In this document: piece after piece, positions 1 through 7,953 of the stretch
Position numbering within the stretch: position 1 is the stretch's first letter
Layout of the letters: the number at the start of each line of letters is the position of its first letter
Source of the DNA: Saprospiraceae bacterium
Lineage (GTDB): Bacteria; Bacteroidota; Bacteroidia; Bacteroidales; JAIPBB01
DNA: 37,096 nt
Assembly: GCA_021739805.1 (NCBI GenBank)
Contig: JAIPBB010000010.1
Coordinates: 1 to 37,096, forward strand
Direction of reading: 5' to 3'
Notes under the pieces: model-generated
The model's database searches: none
Told to the model about the DNA's origin: nothing
Seen by the model: the letters and a program-made list of their open reading frames with translations, nothing else
Made by a program: the position numbers and the translations under genes

Positions 1-25
1 TTTTTTTTGACTGTTTTTCCATACT

Positions 26-61
26 AAAAAAGTTTTATGAAACCATTTTCATAAAACTTTT
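26..61 (-). terminator. Rho-independent terminator
   Basis: Two arms of about 14 bases (AAAGTTTTATGAAA and its complement) flank a 5-base loop. On the minus strand the hairpin is followed by a run of T. It lies about 115 bases past the stop of the minus-strand gene at 176-946, so it probably ends that transcript. The stem is AT-rich and would be only moderately stable. Confidence 0.6.
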
Positions 62-175
62 ACTTACCCTTAGGGAATAAGGTTATTCAGTTGATTTTAC
101 CAACCATTTTTGAGTATTATACCATTTTTAATTTTGAGTTTTTTCATGCAGACACTATATAGTTGGAGTTTCTAT

Positions 176-946
176 CTATTGAATTTTAAAATTCAGACCT
201 CCTTGTACCGACCAAACATCAACTTTATGATAGTAATCTTGATATAGACATCCTAAATTGGCATAGCCTGCAAGATTATTAAAATTAAATATCCTATAAT
301 TCAAATTTAAGCTTCCTTCAGTTCTTGGAACAAAACCACTTTCGTATTCTATGGCATATCTTAACTCGCTACCAATAATTAATGCATTATCATTTAAATA
401 GAAATCAACAGCACCCGTATGTTCATTAAAATATGAATCCGTAAAATCTTCATACATGAATCCTGTACCAACTCTTATATTAACTGCTTCGGTTAGCACA
501 AGATTTAGTTCTATTATCTGCCAATCCACAGTTTTATATAAATCAGCTCCATTTATTGAGCTTGTTTCAAGCATAAAATTATATCTAATATCTGTAGAGA
601 AAAGTCCTAGATTTCCCCTGATTCGAGGCAGCATACTATATGTTGAAGGTGGATTAAAAGCGAATTGAGGCATAAATTCTATTGATTTCACTCTTGGAAT
701 ATCATACTGTTGATCCATATAATGTTTGTGAAGTTCAATGCCACCAAAAACAATTATATCAAAAAACAAATCAATAAATAAATCATTGCAGCATAAACCT
801 AAAATTGGATCACCGGAAGTAGCTCCATCTGACAAAAAACCGCCTTTGGAATTTCCTGCTGCACCTTTTATATCTCCGACTTGGGCATTAAGACTTTGAG
901 ATAAAAGGTAGAAAGAAAACAATAATATGTAAGTTAATCTTTTCAT
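176..946 (-). CDS. Exported protein of unknown function, possibly outer-membrane beta-barrel
   Basis: 256 residues. A clear N-terminal signal peptide (basic MKR, a hydrophobic stretch, likely cleavage after LNAQ at about residue 22) shows export. The mature part has two adjacent cysteines (about residues 52-53), a hydrophobic patch (about 55-70), then alternating polar/hydrophobic strands rich in Tyr, Phe and Asn. The chain ends in a strand-like GGLNFKIQ, which suits a small outer-membrane barrel. I do not recognise a named family. It is transcribed alone on the minus strand, with a hairpin terminator about 115 bases downstream. Its upstream sequence carries a short repeat, AGAAATTAGTATTT, also found upstream of the M1 peptidase gene near 14500. 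The barrel idea is inference from residue pattern only. Confidence 0.75.
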   Translation of the reverse strand: MKRLTYILLFSFYLLSQSLNAQVGDIKGAAGNSKGGFLSDGATSGDPILGLCCNDLFIDLFFDIIVFGGIELHKHYMDQQYDIPRVKSIEFMPQFAFNPPSTYSMLPRIRGNLGLFSTDIRYNFMLETSSINGADLYKTVDWQIIELNLVLTEAVNIRVGTGFMYEDFTDSYFNEHTGAVDFYLNDNALIIGSELRYAIEYESGFVPRTEGSLNLNYRIFNFNNLAGYANLGCLYQDYYHKVDVWSVQGGLNFKIQ

Positions 947-959
947 TTTTTCGTAAGCG

Positions 960-1089
960 TTAAAGCCAAAATAAATACTAATTTCTAATCTCTAAATTCT
1001 AAACAATTTCTAAATTTTCAATTAATCAATGTTTAAACAATATAACAATTTAACAATTTATCATTTCTAACATCTAACAGTCTAATAAG
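960..1089. repeat. Low-complexity spacer of short AT repeats
   Basis: The spacer consists almost entirely of degenerate short repeats. One block reads (minus strand) as TTAG/AATT repeats, then ATTGTTAAATTGTTATATTG, then ATTAG-type repeats that run into the stop codon of the lipoprotein gene at 1090. The ATTGTTAAATTG block recurs at 7828-7862 and about 14347-14358. Confidence 0.6.
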
Positions 1090-1731
1090 CTAATATCTAA
1101 TCTTTGTTCCTATATCGATTTTTGAATTTAAAAGCTCATCAAGAGTGCATTCGTAAACAAGATTTCGTTTTGAGTTTTCAAGTTTATATTTAGGATTTGT
1201 ATTCTTTTTCACTTCTCTTGGGAGCTTAAATGTTGATTTATAAGTAATCTTCTCCAGTATTTTCATGTCTTTTATCATGCTTTGCTTTCGATTCACATAC
1301 ATTCTGATAAATGGAGCAATGTTTCGTTTTTTAACAATATTCTTGCCAACTTTATAGATTTTGGGTGTGTACCACTTTTTTTCATAACTCATTAATTCAT
1401 AGTATGCCCGGTTCAAATCTTTAGTGTTATCGAACTCAAAACTAAATGAATAAAGACCTTTCGCATCTGATGTAACTGATTTGATTTTTTTTATCCCTTC
1501 AGTGTCTTTTAAAATTTTGGCAGCCTGTTTTGGTAATGATTTTATTTCATCAAGAAATTTTGTGTCGATATAATCACCAACTTTATTTAGCAATTTACCA
1601 ATCTCACCCAAATCAATTCCAATAAGCACTTTTCCTGACTGGTCTTCATTGACAGTTACTTCTTCAAATATCTCGATGCAGCTTGTGAAAAGCAATAATG
1701 GTATTATTATTAAAAGCAATGATTTTCTCAT
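1090..1731 (-). CDS. Lipoprotein of unknown function
   Basis: 213 residues with a lipoprotein signal peptide: MRK, a hydrophobic core, and a lipobox ending FTSC with the lipidated cysteine at residue 18. Residues after Cys (EIFEEVTVNEDQSGK) resemble the start of small Bacteroidota lipoproteins that begin with beta strands. The rest is Lys-rich, mixed helix and strand, with no motif I can name. A TAATTTTG box 24 bases upstream supports this start. The C-terminal residues RY and the stop codon overlap an ATTAG-type repeat that fills the downstream spacer, so the natural C-terminus may have been altered. Location in the inner or outer membrane cannot be decided from sequence. Confidence 0.75.
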   Translation of the reverse strand: MRKSLLLIIIPLLLFTSCIEIFEEVTVNEDQSGKVLIGIDLGEIGKLLNKVGDYIDTKFLDEIKSLPKQAAKILKDTEGIKKIKSVTSDAKGLYSFSFEFDNTKDLNRAYYELMSYEKKWYTPKIYKVGKNIVKKRNIAPFIRMYVNRKQSMIKDMKILEKITYKSTFKLPREVKKNTNPKYKLENSKRNLVYECTLDELLNSKIDIGTKIRY

Positions 1732-1754
1732 AATTATTGATTTTATTTTCTTTT

Positions 1755-1762
1755 CAAAATTA
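1755..1762 (-). promoter_or_regulatory. -7 box TAATTTTG for the lipoprotein gene
   Basis: Matches the Bacteroidota TAnnTTTG consensus on the minus strand, 24 bases from the start codon of the gene ending at 1090. No clear -33 TTTG is present at the usual distance. Confidence 0.45.
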
Positions 1763-1864
1763 AGAAAATAGTAGTTAAGCCAGAAGAGTTTACAATTGAA
1801 AATTTAATATTAATAAAAATGATTTATGAATAAATAAATAACACCAATGAACTAATATTATGTC

Positions 1865-2003
1865 GCCCCGATGGGGCTTTAATAGGCATTTTTTCTGTTT
1901 TCTACAAATATATCGCCTCTACGAGGCTTTTCATCTGAGCACCAGAGGTGCGAAATATTTGTAGAAAAATTTATAATTAATGATTACAGAGTGCCGTAGG
2001 TAC
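1865..2003. repeat. Inverted doublet of REP-like mini-hairpins
   Basis: Four hairpins with 5-bp stems and 3-base loops lie at 1865-1877 (GCCCC/GGGGC), 1915-1927 (GCCTC/GAGGC), 1939-1951 (GCACC/GGTGC) and 1991-2003 (GTGCC/GGTAC). Read outward-in on each strand, each is preceded by a form of AATATTTCG. The inner pair is flanked by arms TTTTCTACAAATAT (1898-1911) and its complement (1954-1968). The whole is an inverted repeat centred near 1933. The stems differ in sequence but all pair. It fills most of the 392-base gap between the genes ending at 2124 and starting at 1731; I see no gene in that gap. Confidence 0.75.
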
Positions 2004-2123
2004 GAAATATTATTATTCCTAAATCTTGGATGGGATTAATAATAAAATAGTTTGTAAACAAGAATGATATCACAAACATCTTCAAAATAACAAATAATGT
2101 GAACAGTTTGTGACAATATAAAT

Positions 2124-3455
2124 CTACAACAAAATACTCAACAATATCCCCGCCGCCACCGCTGAACCAATCACACCAGAAACATTAGGTGCCATTGCAT
2201 GCATCAATAAATGGTTAGTAGGGTCTTCTTTTAATCCCTCGTGTTGTACAACTCTTGCACTATCAGGAACAGCTGAAACGCCGGCTGCACCAATCAAAGG
2301 ATTAATTTTATTGTCACCTCTAAGGAAAAAGTTCATCACTTTAGCAAATATTAATCCACCGGCAGTTGCTATTATAAATGAAATAGCACCCAACACAAAA
2401 ATTAGTAATGAAGTATCCTTTAAAAACACATCGGCCTGGGTTGAAGCACCAACAGTTATTCCTAACAGTATTGTTACAATATCAATCAATGAGTTTCTGG
2501 CTGTATTAGCTAATCTTTCAGTTACTCCGCTTTCTTTTAGAATATTACCAAAGAAAAGCATTCCCAACAATGGCAATGAACTCGGCGTTATAAATGCCGT
2601 AAGTAACAATCCAACAATTGGAAACAAAATCTTTTCAAATTTTGAAACTGAACGCGGAGGTTTCATTTTTATCAGCCTTTCCTTTCTTGATGTTAGAAGT
2701 TTCATAATAGGAGGCTGAATAACAGGCACTAAAGCCATATAAGAATATGCAGCAATTGCAATTGGTCCGATAAGATTAAGATTTCCACCTGTTCCGTTTG
2801 CCAGTTTTGATGAAAGGAAAATGGCAGTTGGTCCGTCAGCACCGCCAATAATTCCAATAGCTCCTGATTCCATAGGATTGAAACCTAAAGCCAAAGCTCC
2901 AAGAAAAGTAAGGAAAATTCCAACTTGAGCAGCAGCACCAAGTAACATTAGTTTTGGATTTGAAATCAGAGATGAAAAGTCAGTCATTGCTCCAATTCCT
3001 AAAAAAATCAAAGGAGGATAAATTCCTGCTGTTACTCCAAAATAAAGGTAATGCATAACGCTACCGTCTTCATAAATTCCAAGCTTTAATCCTGAATCGA
3101 GCAGAAACGGAATGTTCCCAATCAGTATCCCTACTCCAATCGGAATCAATAAAAGTGGTTCATAATTAAACTTTATAGCCAGAAAAATAAAAAACAAGCC
3201 GACCAGCAACATAATAAAATGTCCCGGTGTGGCATTTCTAAAACCTGTGTAACTAACAAACCTTTTAAGTCCTCTAACTACAGCAGAATCTGAACCCTGG
3301 GGCGAACTGTCAGTTTGTAAATTTGAATTTGCTTTATCGCTTGTTTGCTCAATAGAGTCTTCTTTATTAATATTATTCGGATTTATAAAAGCGTAATTAA
3401 TTAAAGCAAGGAATGCTATAATTGCAGTTATAAGAAAAAACTTTTTTAATGCCAT
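2124..3455 (-). CDS. mmdB: Na+-translocating decarboxylase beta subunit (methylmalonyl-CoA/oxaloacetate decarboxylase type)
   Basis: 443 residues. This is the integral membrane subunit that decarboxylates carboxybiotin and pumps Na+ out. After an N-terminal segment (one membrane helix at about 7-25, then a polar Ser/Asp/Gln linker to about 60) come about nine or ten membrane segments. Family motifs are present: GGADGPTAIF with Asp207, YSYMALVP at 237-244, and INPLIGAAGVSAV with Asn385, Gly389 and Ser394. These match the Asp and Asn/Gly/Ser positions implicated in Na+ binding in the Klebsiella oxaloacetate decarboxylase beta subunit. It is the last gene of a minus-strand operon, 2 bases after the biotin carrier gene. 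Substrate assignment to methylmalonyl-CoA rests on the neighbouring carboxyltransferase and epimerase, not on this subunit. Confidence 0.93.
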   Translation of the reverse strand: MALKKFFLITAIIAFLALINYAFINPNNINKEDSIEQTSDKANSNLQTDSSPQGSDSAVVRGLKRFVSYTGFRNATPGHFIMLLVGLFFIFLAIKFNYEPLLLIPIGVGILIGNIPFLLDSGLKLGIYEDGSVMHYLYFGVTAGIYPPLIFLGIGAMTDFSSLISNPKLMLLGAAAQVGIFLTFLGALALGFNPMESGAIGIIGGADGPTAIFLSSKLANGTGGNLNLIGPIAIAAYSYMALVPVIQPPIMKLLTSRKERLIKMKPPRSVSKFEKILFPIVGLLLTAFITPSSLPLLGMLFFGNILKESGVTERLANTARNSLIDIVTILLGITVGASTQADVFLKDTSLLIFVLGAISFIIATAGGLIFAKVMNFFLRGDNKINPLIGAAGVSAVPDSARVVQHEGLKEDPTNHLLMHAMAPNVSGVIGSAVAAGILLSILL

Positions 3456-3457
3456 GA

Positions 3458-3880
3458 TTATCCAATTTCAAGTAAAACATCACCTTGTAAAACACTTTGT
3501 CCTACAGCAACTTTAACGGAATTAATAACTCCATCTTTCTCAGCTAAAACATTATTTTCCATCTTCATGGCTTCCATAATCATCATATTATCGCCTTTTT
3601 TTACAGCATCACCAGGACTAACAAAAATTTTGATAATACTACCGGGAAGAGGAGACAATACCGGAAAACCTGAACCTAAAGCTTTTTGAATCCTTTCAGC
3701 ACCTTCAGGATTTTTTATAGCCGGACGAACAAGAGTAGGGGTTTTTGTCTTTTTAACTTCATGCTGAACTTCAACTTGATATGGTGTACCATTAACTTCA
3801 ATGTCAGCAATATTATTATTGAAGTCGATGACATTTACATCGTAATTTTGTCCTTTTATTGTAAACTTGAATTTTTTCAT
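3458..3880 (-). CDS. mmdC: Biotin carboxyl carrier subunit of the decarboxylase
   Basis: 140 residues. The C-terminal half (about 73-140) is a biotinyl domain with the EAMKMEN motif; Lys106 is the predicted biotinylation site. An N-terminal part (1-40) resembles the short strand-rich region of such carriers, joined by a Lys/Pro-rich linker (about 42-60). It carries CO2 as carboxybiotin from the carboxyltransferase (gene ending at 4265) to the membrane beta subunit (gene ending at 2124). It is separated by 2 bases from genes on both sides, so translation is probably coupled. The linker is shorter than the long Pro/Ala linker of many such carriers. Confidence 0.92.
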   Translation of the reverse strand: MKKFKFTIKGQNYDVNVIDFNNNIADIEVNGTPYQVEVQHEVKKTKTPTLVRPAIKNPEGAERIQKALGSGFPVLSPLPGSIIKIFVSPGDAVKKGDNMMIMEAMKMENNVLAEKDGVINSVKVAVGQSVLQGDVLLEIG

Positions 3881-3882
3881 TT

Positions 3883-4248
3883 TTATCTCTTATAAGAATT
3901 TAGTCCATAAATTTTTGAACTCCATGGTGAATATACTTTTGAAACCTTTTTTATTGTAAGTACGTTGCTTTCATCATCATGAAGTTCACTAAAATATAAA
4001 TATAAAGCCATACTTATTGCAGCATTAACATCGCCTGTTATAGAAAAATCTTCGCTCTCGCTGTCGATTATTTTACCTTGTTTTCGCAAGCGTTTCCGAA
4101 TACTAATATTTAGTAATTTTGGAATATTACTAAAAACAAAAACAAGCAAAACCAAAGCAAAAAATACTATCACATAACCAACAGCAGCAACCATCAGCTC
4201 ATTACTAGTAATACTTGACAAATCAAATTTTATTAGGTTTAGTATCAT
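3883..4248 (-). CDS. mmdD: OadG-type gamma/delta subunit of the Na+-pumping decarboxylase
   Basis: 121 residues. One membrane helix (about residues 17-41, VAAVGYVIVFFALVLLVFVF) is followed by a basic stretch and a cytoplasmic tail with acidic residues. This is the layout of the small OadG/MmdD subunit that anchors the soluble carboxyltransferase and carrier to the membrane beta subunit. Sequence identity in this family is low, so the call relies on size, topology and position between carboxyltransferase (16 bases upstream) and biotin carrier (2 bases downstream). Confidence 0.82.
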   Translation of the reverse strand: MILNLIKFDLSSITSNELMVAAVGYVIVFFALVLLVFVFSNIPKLLNISIRKRLRKQGKIIDSESEDFSITGDVNAAISMALYLYFSELHDDESNVLTIKKVSKVYSPWSSKIYGLNSYKR

Positions 4249-4264
4249 AATTTAAATTTTAAAT

Positions 4265-5824
4265 TTATAAAGGAATATTTCCATGTTTTTTTGGTGGATT
4301 TATATCTTTTTTTGTTGCAAGTGCTTTTAAAGCCCTGATTATTCTAAACCTTGTATTTCTTGGCTCAATAACATCGTCAATATATCCATATTTTGCTGCT
4401 TCATAAGGATTTGCAAATTTTTCAGAATACTCCTTTTCCTTTTTAGCAATATATTCTTCTTTTTTATCAGCATCCTCAATTGCGCTGATATTTCTGCCTT
4501 CGATAACCTCAATTGCTCCTTTAGAACCCATAACAGCAATTTCGGCGGTTGGCCATGCATAATTAATATCGCCACGTAATTGTTTTGAACTCATAACATC
4601 ATGTGCTCCACCATAAGATTTACGTAGTGTAATTGTAATTTTTGGCACTGTTGCTTCGCCATAAGCATACATTAATTTTGCACCATGAAGAATTATCCCG
4701 CCATATTCCTGACTTGTTCCCGGTAAAAATCCAGGAACATCAACCAAAGTAACAATAGGAATATTAAAAGCATCGCAGAATCTAACAAATCTTGCAGCTT
4801 TTCTGGAAGCATTAATATCAAGAACCCCTGCTAAATAATTTGGCTGATTAGCAACAATTCCAACAGGCATTCCATTAAAATCTGCGTATCCTGTAACAAT
4901 GTTTTTAGCAAAATCTCTATGGACTTCCAAAAATTCACCATTATCAACAATAGCATAAATAACATCTTTTACGTCATAAGGTTTGTTGACATTATCCGGT
5001 ATAATATAATTTAGATGGTCTTCGAGCCTGTCAATCGGGTCTTTGCATTCAACATGGGGTGGGTCTTCCAGATTATTTTGAGGTAAATAGCTTAAAAGTT
5101 TTCTAATAAGCATCAAACCTTCTTCTTCGTCTTCAGCAACGAAATGAGCAACTCCCGATTTTTCACCATGAACCTTAGCACCTCCAAGTTCTTCAATTGT
5201 AACAACTTCACCGGTAACTGATTTAACAACCTTTGGTCCTGTAACAAACATATAGCTGTTTTCTTTCGACATGATTGTGAAGTCGGTTAATGCAGGTGAA
5301 TATACGGCACCACCGGCACAAGGTCCAAATATTGCAGAAATTTGGGGAATTACACCTGATGCAAGAATATTACGTTCAAAAATTTCAGCATATCCGCTTA
5401 AACTTTTTACTCCTTCCTGAATTCTTGCACCACCACTATCGTTAATTCCAATAACAGGTGCTCCAACTTTCATTGCCTGGTCTAAAACCTTACAAATTTT
5501 TTGAGCATACATTTCGGATAAAGAGCCGCCAAACACAGTGAAATCCTGTGAATAAACATAAACTATTGCTCCATCGATGGTTCCAAATCCTGTTATAACT
5601 CCATCTGAAAGATATGCTTCGTTTTCTAGTCCAAAGTCATGCGAACGGTGGGTTACAAACATATCAAACTCTTCGAAACTCCCAGGGTCGAGTAGTAAAT
5701 CTATTCTTTCACGGGCGGTGCGTTTACCTTTTTTATGTTGGGAATCAATTCTTTTCTGACCACCACCAAGTCGGGCTTCTTCCCTTTTGTCCAATAAGGC
5801 TTTTATTTTATCTTCAATTGGCAT
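4265..5824 (-). CDS. mmdA: Acyl-CoA carboxyltransferase subunit (methylmalonyl-CoA decarboxylase alpha)
   Basis: 519 residues, the usual length for the MmdA/PccB carboxyltransferase family. It transfers the carboxyl group from methylmalonyl-CoA to the biotin carrier, releasing propionyl-CoA. Two crotonase-fold halves are evident. The first has [10 protein letters not shown] (129-138) and the oxyanion-hole segment [16 protein letters not shown] (167-182). The second has [16 protein letters not shown] and [12 protein letters not shown]. It heads the tight mmdADCB cluster. No biotin carboxylase gene is near, which favours a decarboxylase over propionyl-CoA carboxylase. The methylmalonyl-CoA epimerase gene lies just upstream on the same strand, supporting the substrate. 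Confidence 0.92.
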   Translation of the reverse strand: MPIEDKIKALLDKREEARLGGGQKRIDSQHKKGKRTARERIDLLLDPGSFEEFDMFVTHRSHDFGLENEAYLSDGVITGFGTIDGAIVYVYSQDFTVFGGSLSEMYAQKICKVLDQAMKVGAPVIGINDSGGARIQEGVKSLSGYAEIFERNILASGVIPQISAIFGPCAGGAVYSPALTDFTIMSKENSYMFVTGPKVVKSVTGEVVTIEELGGAKVHGEKSGVAHFVAEDEEEGLMLIRKLLSYLPQNNLEDPPHVECKDPIDRLEDHLNYIIPDNVNKPYDVKDVIYAIVDNGEFLEVHRDFAKNIVTGYADFNGMPVGIVANQPNYLAGVLDINASRKAARFVRFCDAFNIPIVTLVDVPGFLPGTSQEYGGIILHGAKLMYAYGEATVPKITITLRKSYGGAHDVMSSKQLRGDINYAWPTAEIAVMGSKGAIEVIEGRNISAIEDADKKEEYIAKKEKEYSEKFANPYEAAKYGYIDDVIEPRNTRFRIIRALKALATKKDINPPKKHGNIPL

Positions 5825-5842
5825 TTTATTTTATATTAATTT

Positions 5843-6055
5843 GTTTCTTGTTTCTCGTCTCTCGTTGCTCGTTACTCGTTTTCGTCATTGCGAGCGAAGC
5901 GAAGCAATCTGTTTATTATCTGTTCTACTCTTCATTCCAACGGATTGCTTCAGTCGTGCCTCCTTCGCAATGACGCTTTGAATTTGCGGATTGCTCATCC
6001 CTCGTTGCTCGTGTTCTCGTGCTCTCATGCTCACCCCATCTCAAGCTCACTTCTT
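5843..6055. repeat. Inverted REP doublet flanked by CGAG-rich low-complexity repeats
   Basis: An imperfect inverted pair lies at 5883-5911 (core CGTCATTGCGAGCGAAGCGA) and 5941-5975 (ends in CCTTCGCAATGACG), with about 30 bases between. On both sides lie runs of TCGTTGCTCGTTACTCGT-like units (5843-5882, 5993-6055). The right-hand run reaches the stop codon of mce at 6047-6049. The GC content is visibly higher than in surrounding DNA. The same CGAG-type units recur in the spacer at 17665-17825. Confidence 0.8.
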
Positions 6056-6451
6056 CTCACAAAACTCAGTCAAAACTCCAAATGTTGACTTAGGATGCAG
6101 AAAGGCAATATCAAGTCCTTCGGCACCTTTGCGTGGAGTTTTATCAATAAGCCTGATTCCTTTTGCTTCGGTTTCTTTTAAAACTTCTTCAATATTTTTA
6201 ACAGCATAAGCAATATGATGAACTCCTTCGCCTTTATTTTCTATGAATTTTCCAACCGGTCCTTCGGGGTCAGTTGATTCAAGTAGTTCTATTTTAGTTT
6301 GACCTACCATAAAGAACGCAGTTTTCACTTTTTGTTCTTTAACTTCTTCGATTGAATAGCACTCTAAACCCAGTATTTCCTCATAATATTTTATGCTTTC
6401 TGTCAGGTTTTTTACTGCTATTCCAATATGTTCAATATGAGATGGTTTCAT
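6047..6451 (-). CDS. mce: Methylmalonyl-CoA epimerase
   Basis: 134 residues, typical for this VOC-fold enzyme, which interconverts (S)- and (R)-methylmalonyl-CoA. Two beta-alpha-beta-beta-beta modules are visible: HIEHIGIAVKNL at the N-terminus (candidate metal ligand His8), GVHHIAYAVKN with His78/79, and VLTEF near the end with Glu129, matching the His/His/Glu metal site of the family. It lies upstream of mmdA on the same strand with a 222-base repeat-filled spacer, and supplies the isomer used by methylmalonyl-CoA mutase or the decarboxylase. A TACCTTTG promoter box lies 29 bases upstream. A CGAG-type repeat begins at its stop codon. Confidence 0.93.
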   Translation of the reverse strand: MKPSHIEHIGIAVKNLTESIKYYEEILGLECYSIEEVKEQKVKTAFFMVGQTKIELLESTDPEGPVGKFIENKGEGVHHIAYAVKNIEEVLKETEAKGIRLIDKTPRKGAEGLDIAFLHPKSTFGVLTEFCEKK

Positions 6452-6479
6452 TCTAATATTTTTATCTTAAATTCGGCTG

Positions 6480-6487
6480 CAAAGGTA
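6480..6487 (-). promoter_or_regulatory. -7 box TACCTTTG for mce (and perhaps the mmd operon)
   Basis: Exact TAnnTTTG match on the minus strand, followed by C, 29 bases from the mce start. With a 19-base spacer the -33 position reads TTTT rather than TTTG. Confidence 0.5.
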
Positions 6488-6647
6488 GTTTGATAATATA
6501 TGAATTAAAAGGATATTTAGGAATATTTTTGTTTTTTTTGAAAATAATTAAGATGCCAAACCTAAAGCCTTTTCAAAAGCTCTTAGTATCTTAATGATAT
6601 CGTGTTTTATTTGCATTTTCCAGCCTGCCCGTCTGGATTTATCTGGC

Positions 6648-7775
6648 TTAGGTCTTAAGAAAATACGCTACAGCAATTCCCAGATAATTCCCAACAGCAT
6701 AGCCTACTAATCCGGTTGTTAATCCTGAAACAATGATTTCTTTGTTTTTTATGGCAGTTGCAACAGGAGCAATCATTGCAGGGCTAAAAATTGCTGCTAC
6801 TGAAGTAATAATTACTGTGTCAGCATCAATTTTAAAAACAAATGCTAAAAGAAAATGCAACAAAACCGATGAAATCATTACAATAGCAAGAAAAGCAATA
6901 ATCATAGAGCTTCCCGAAATTAACTCTTGAAAATCTGCAAGACTACCAATAGCAAGGCAAAAAATTAACAGAAAATATTCTCCCAAATCATAAGATTGTT
7001 TAATCTTTCTAATTTTCGGGATAAAGGATAAAGCGATTCCAAAAGTGGTTACAGATAATATCACAATAACCACTGATATTCCTCCTGTAAGTAATTTTGA
7101 TAAAGCAATTCCTGCTGTAACAACAATTATTGATAATATTATTGGGATTAAGTATGATAAGAATTTATTCTTAGTCTGCTTTTCATTGGTTTCAATATTA
7201 TTTTGATTTGGGTTTCGGTTTTTAAATTTTGAATTAAAAGATGGCAGGAATTTTAATAAAACTCTTTGACCAATTGTTAAAATAAACAAAAGATAAATTG
7301 AGCAAATCAGCATATCGCCTGAATTAAGCAAAATAAATGTTTCTTCTTTCACATCAAGAGCCATTCCTATTGCCGACATATTTGGGGTTCCACCTGTGTA
7401 AACTCCAATCAGCATTCCTGCTATTTTCCATGATTCTTCAGTTTTATCAGCAAAAAAATAATATGCAATAACCGAAGATACTGTTACACTTACTATGCAA
7501 AGGAAAAATGAAAAAGCTGTTGACCCGGCATATTTCAGCCATTTCACAAAATCGGTTGTAAACAGTAAAAGTGCAATGGCTAAAGGAATTGAAATTTCAG
7601 ACACTTTAGTCGCAATTTCTGTGTTGATATTTAAAAAGGGAAGATTCGCAATCAACAATCCAATGGCATAACAAATAATAACCGGACTTATCCAATTGAC
7701 TACTTTCCATTTTTTTGAAAGATAAATTACTAGGAGAGGGAAAAAGATGAAAAATGTTATTAGTAGAATGCTCAT
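6648..7775 (-). CDS. DUF819 family membrane protein (putative transporter)
   Basis: 375 residues with about ten hydrophobic segments across the whole length and few charged residues outside the loops. The N-terminal part, the GVYTGGTPNMSAIGMAL segment (about 131-147) and the C-terminal ATAIKNKE...GLTTGLVGYAVGNYLG segment resemble the DUF819 (YjcL-like) family. That family is distantly like the 2-keto-3-deoxygluconate and bile-acid/Na+ symporter folds. Substrate is unknown. It stands alone on the minus strand with no clear -7 box; its upstream spacer (7776-7951) is filled with tandem repeats. Confidence 0.8.
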   Translation of the reverse strand: MSILLITFFIFFPLLVIYLSKKWKVVNWISPVIICYAIGLLIANLPFLNINTEIATKVSEISIPLAIALLLFTTDFVKWLKYAGSTAFSFFLCIVSVTVSSVIAYYFFADKTEESWKIAGMLIGVYTGGTPNMSAIGMALDVKEETFILLNSGDMLICSIYLLFILTIGQRVLLKFLPSFNSKFKNRNPNQNNIETNEKQTKNKFLSYLIPIILSIIVVTAGIALSKLLTGGISVVIVILSVTTFGIALSFIPKIRKIKQSYDLGEYFLLIFCLAIGSLADFQELISGSSMIIAFLAIVMISSVLLHFLLAFVFKIDADTVIITSVAAIFSPAMIAPVATAIKNKEIIVSGLTTGLVGYAVGNYLGIAVAYFLKT

Positions 7776-7789
7776 GTTAAATTTTAAGG

Positions 7790-7953
7790 TTCAATTGGTA
7801 TATTGTTCAATTGGTATATTGTTCAATTGCTAAATTGTTAAATTGTTAAATTGTTATATTGTTTCATTATTGATTTTATTTAAGCATTACATCATTATCG
7901 CATTATTGCATTATCGCATTATCGCCTTATCGCATTACAGCATTATCGCATTT
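7790..7953. repeat. Two adjacent short tandem arrays (ATTG-type and GCATTATC-type)
   Basis: 7790-7862 contains two copies of TTCAATTGGTATATTG, then degenerate AAATTGTT units. 7885-7953 contains about seven copies of a GCATTATC/T-like unit. The second array reaches the stop codon (7952-7954) of the TonB-dependent receptor. The first block recurs at about 1034-1058 and 14347-14358, the second at 22791-22850. The units are too short and uninterrupted to be a CRISPR. Confidence 0.75.

Noticed and set aside
5777..6209. Several plus-strand frames of 60-119 codons
   Set aside because: They are antisense to mmdA or mce or run through the REP doublet and CGAG repeats.
6548..6616. 22-codon open frame (MQIKHDIIKILRAFEKALGL) on the minus strand between the DUF819 and mce genes
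   Set aside because: Too short, with no family match or clear start signals; helical appearance alone is not enough.
7790..7953. Possible CRISPR array
   Set aside because: Units are 8-16 bases, degenerate and directly adjacent, with no unique spacers and no cas genes.
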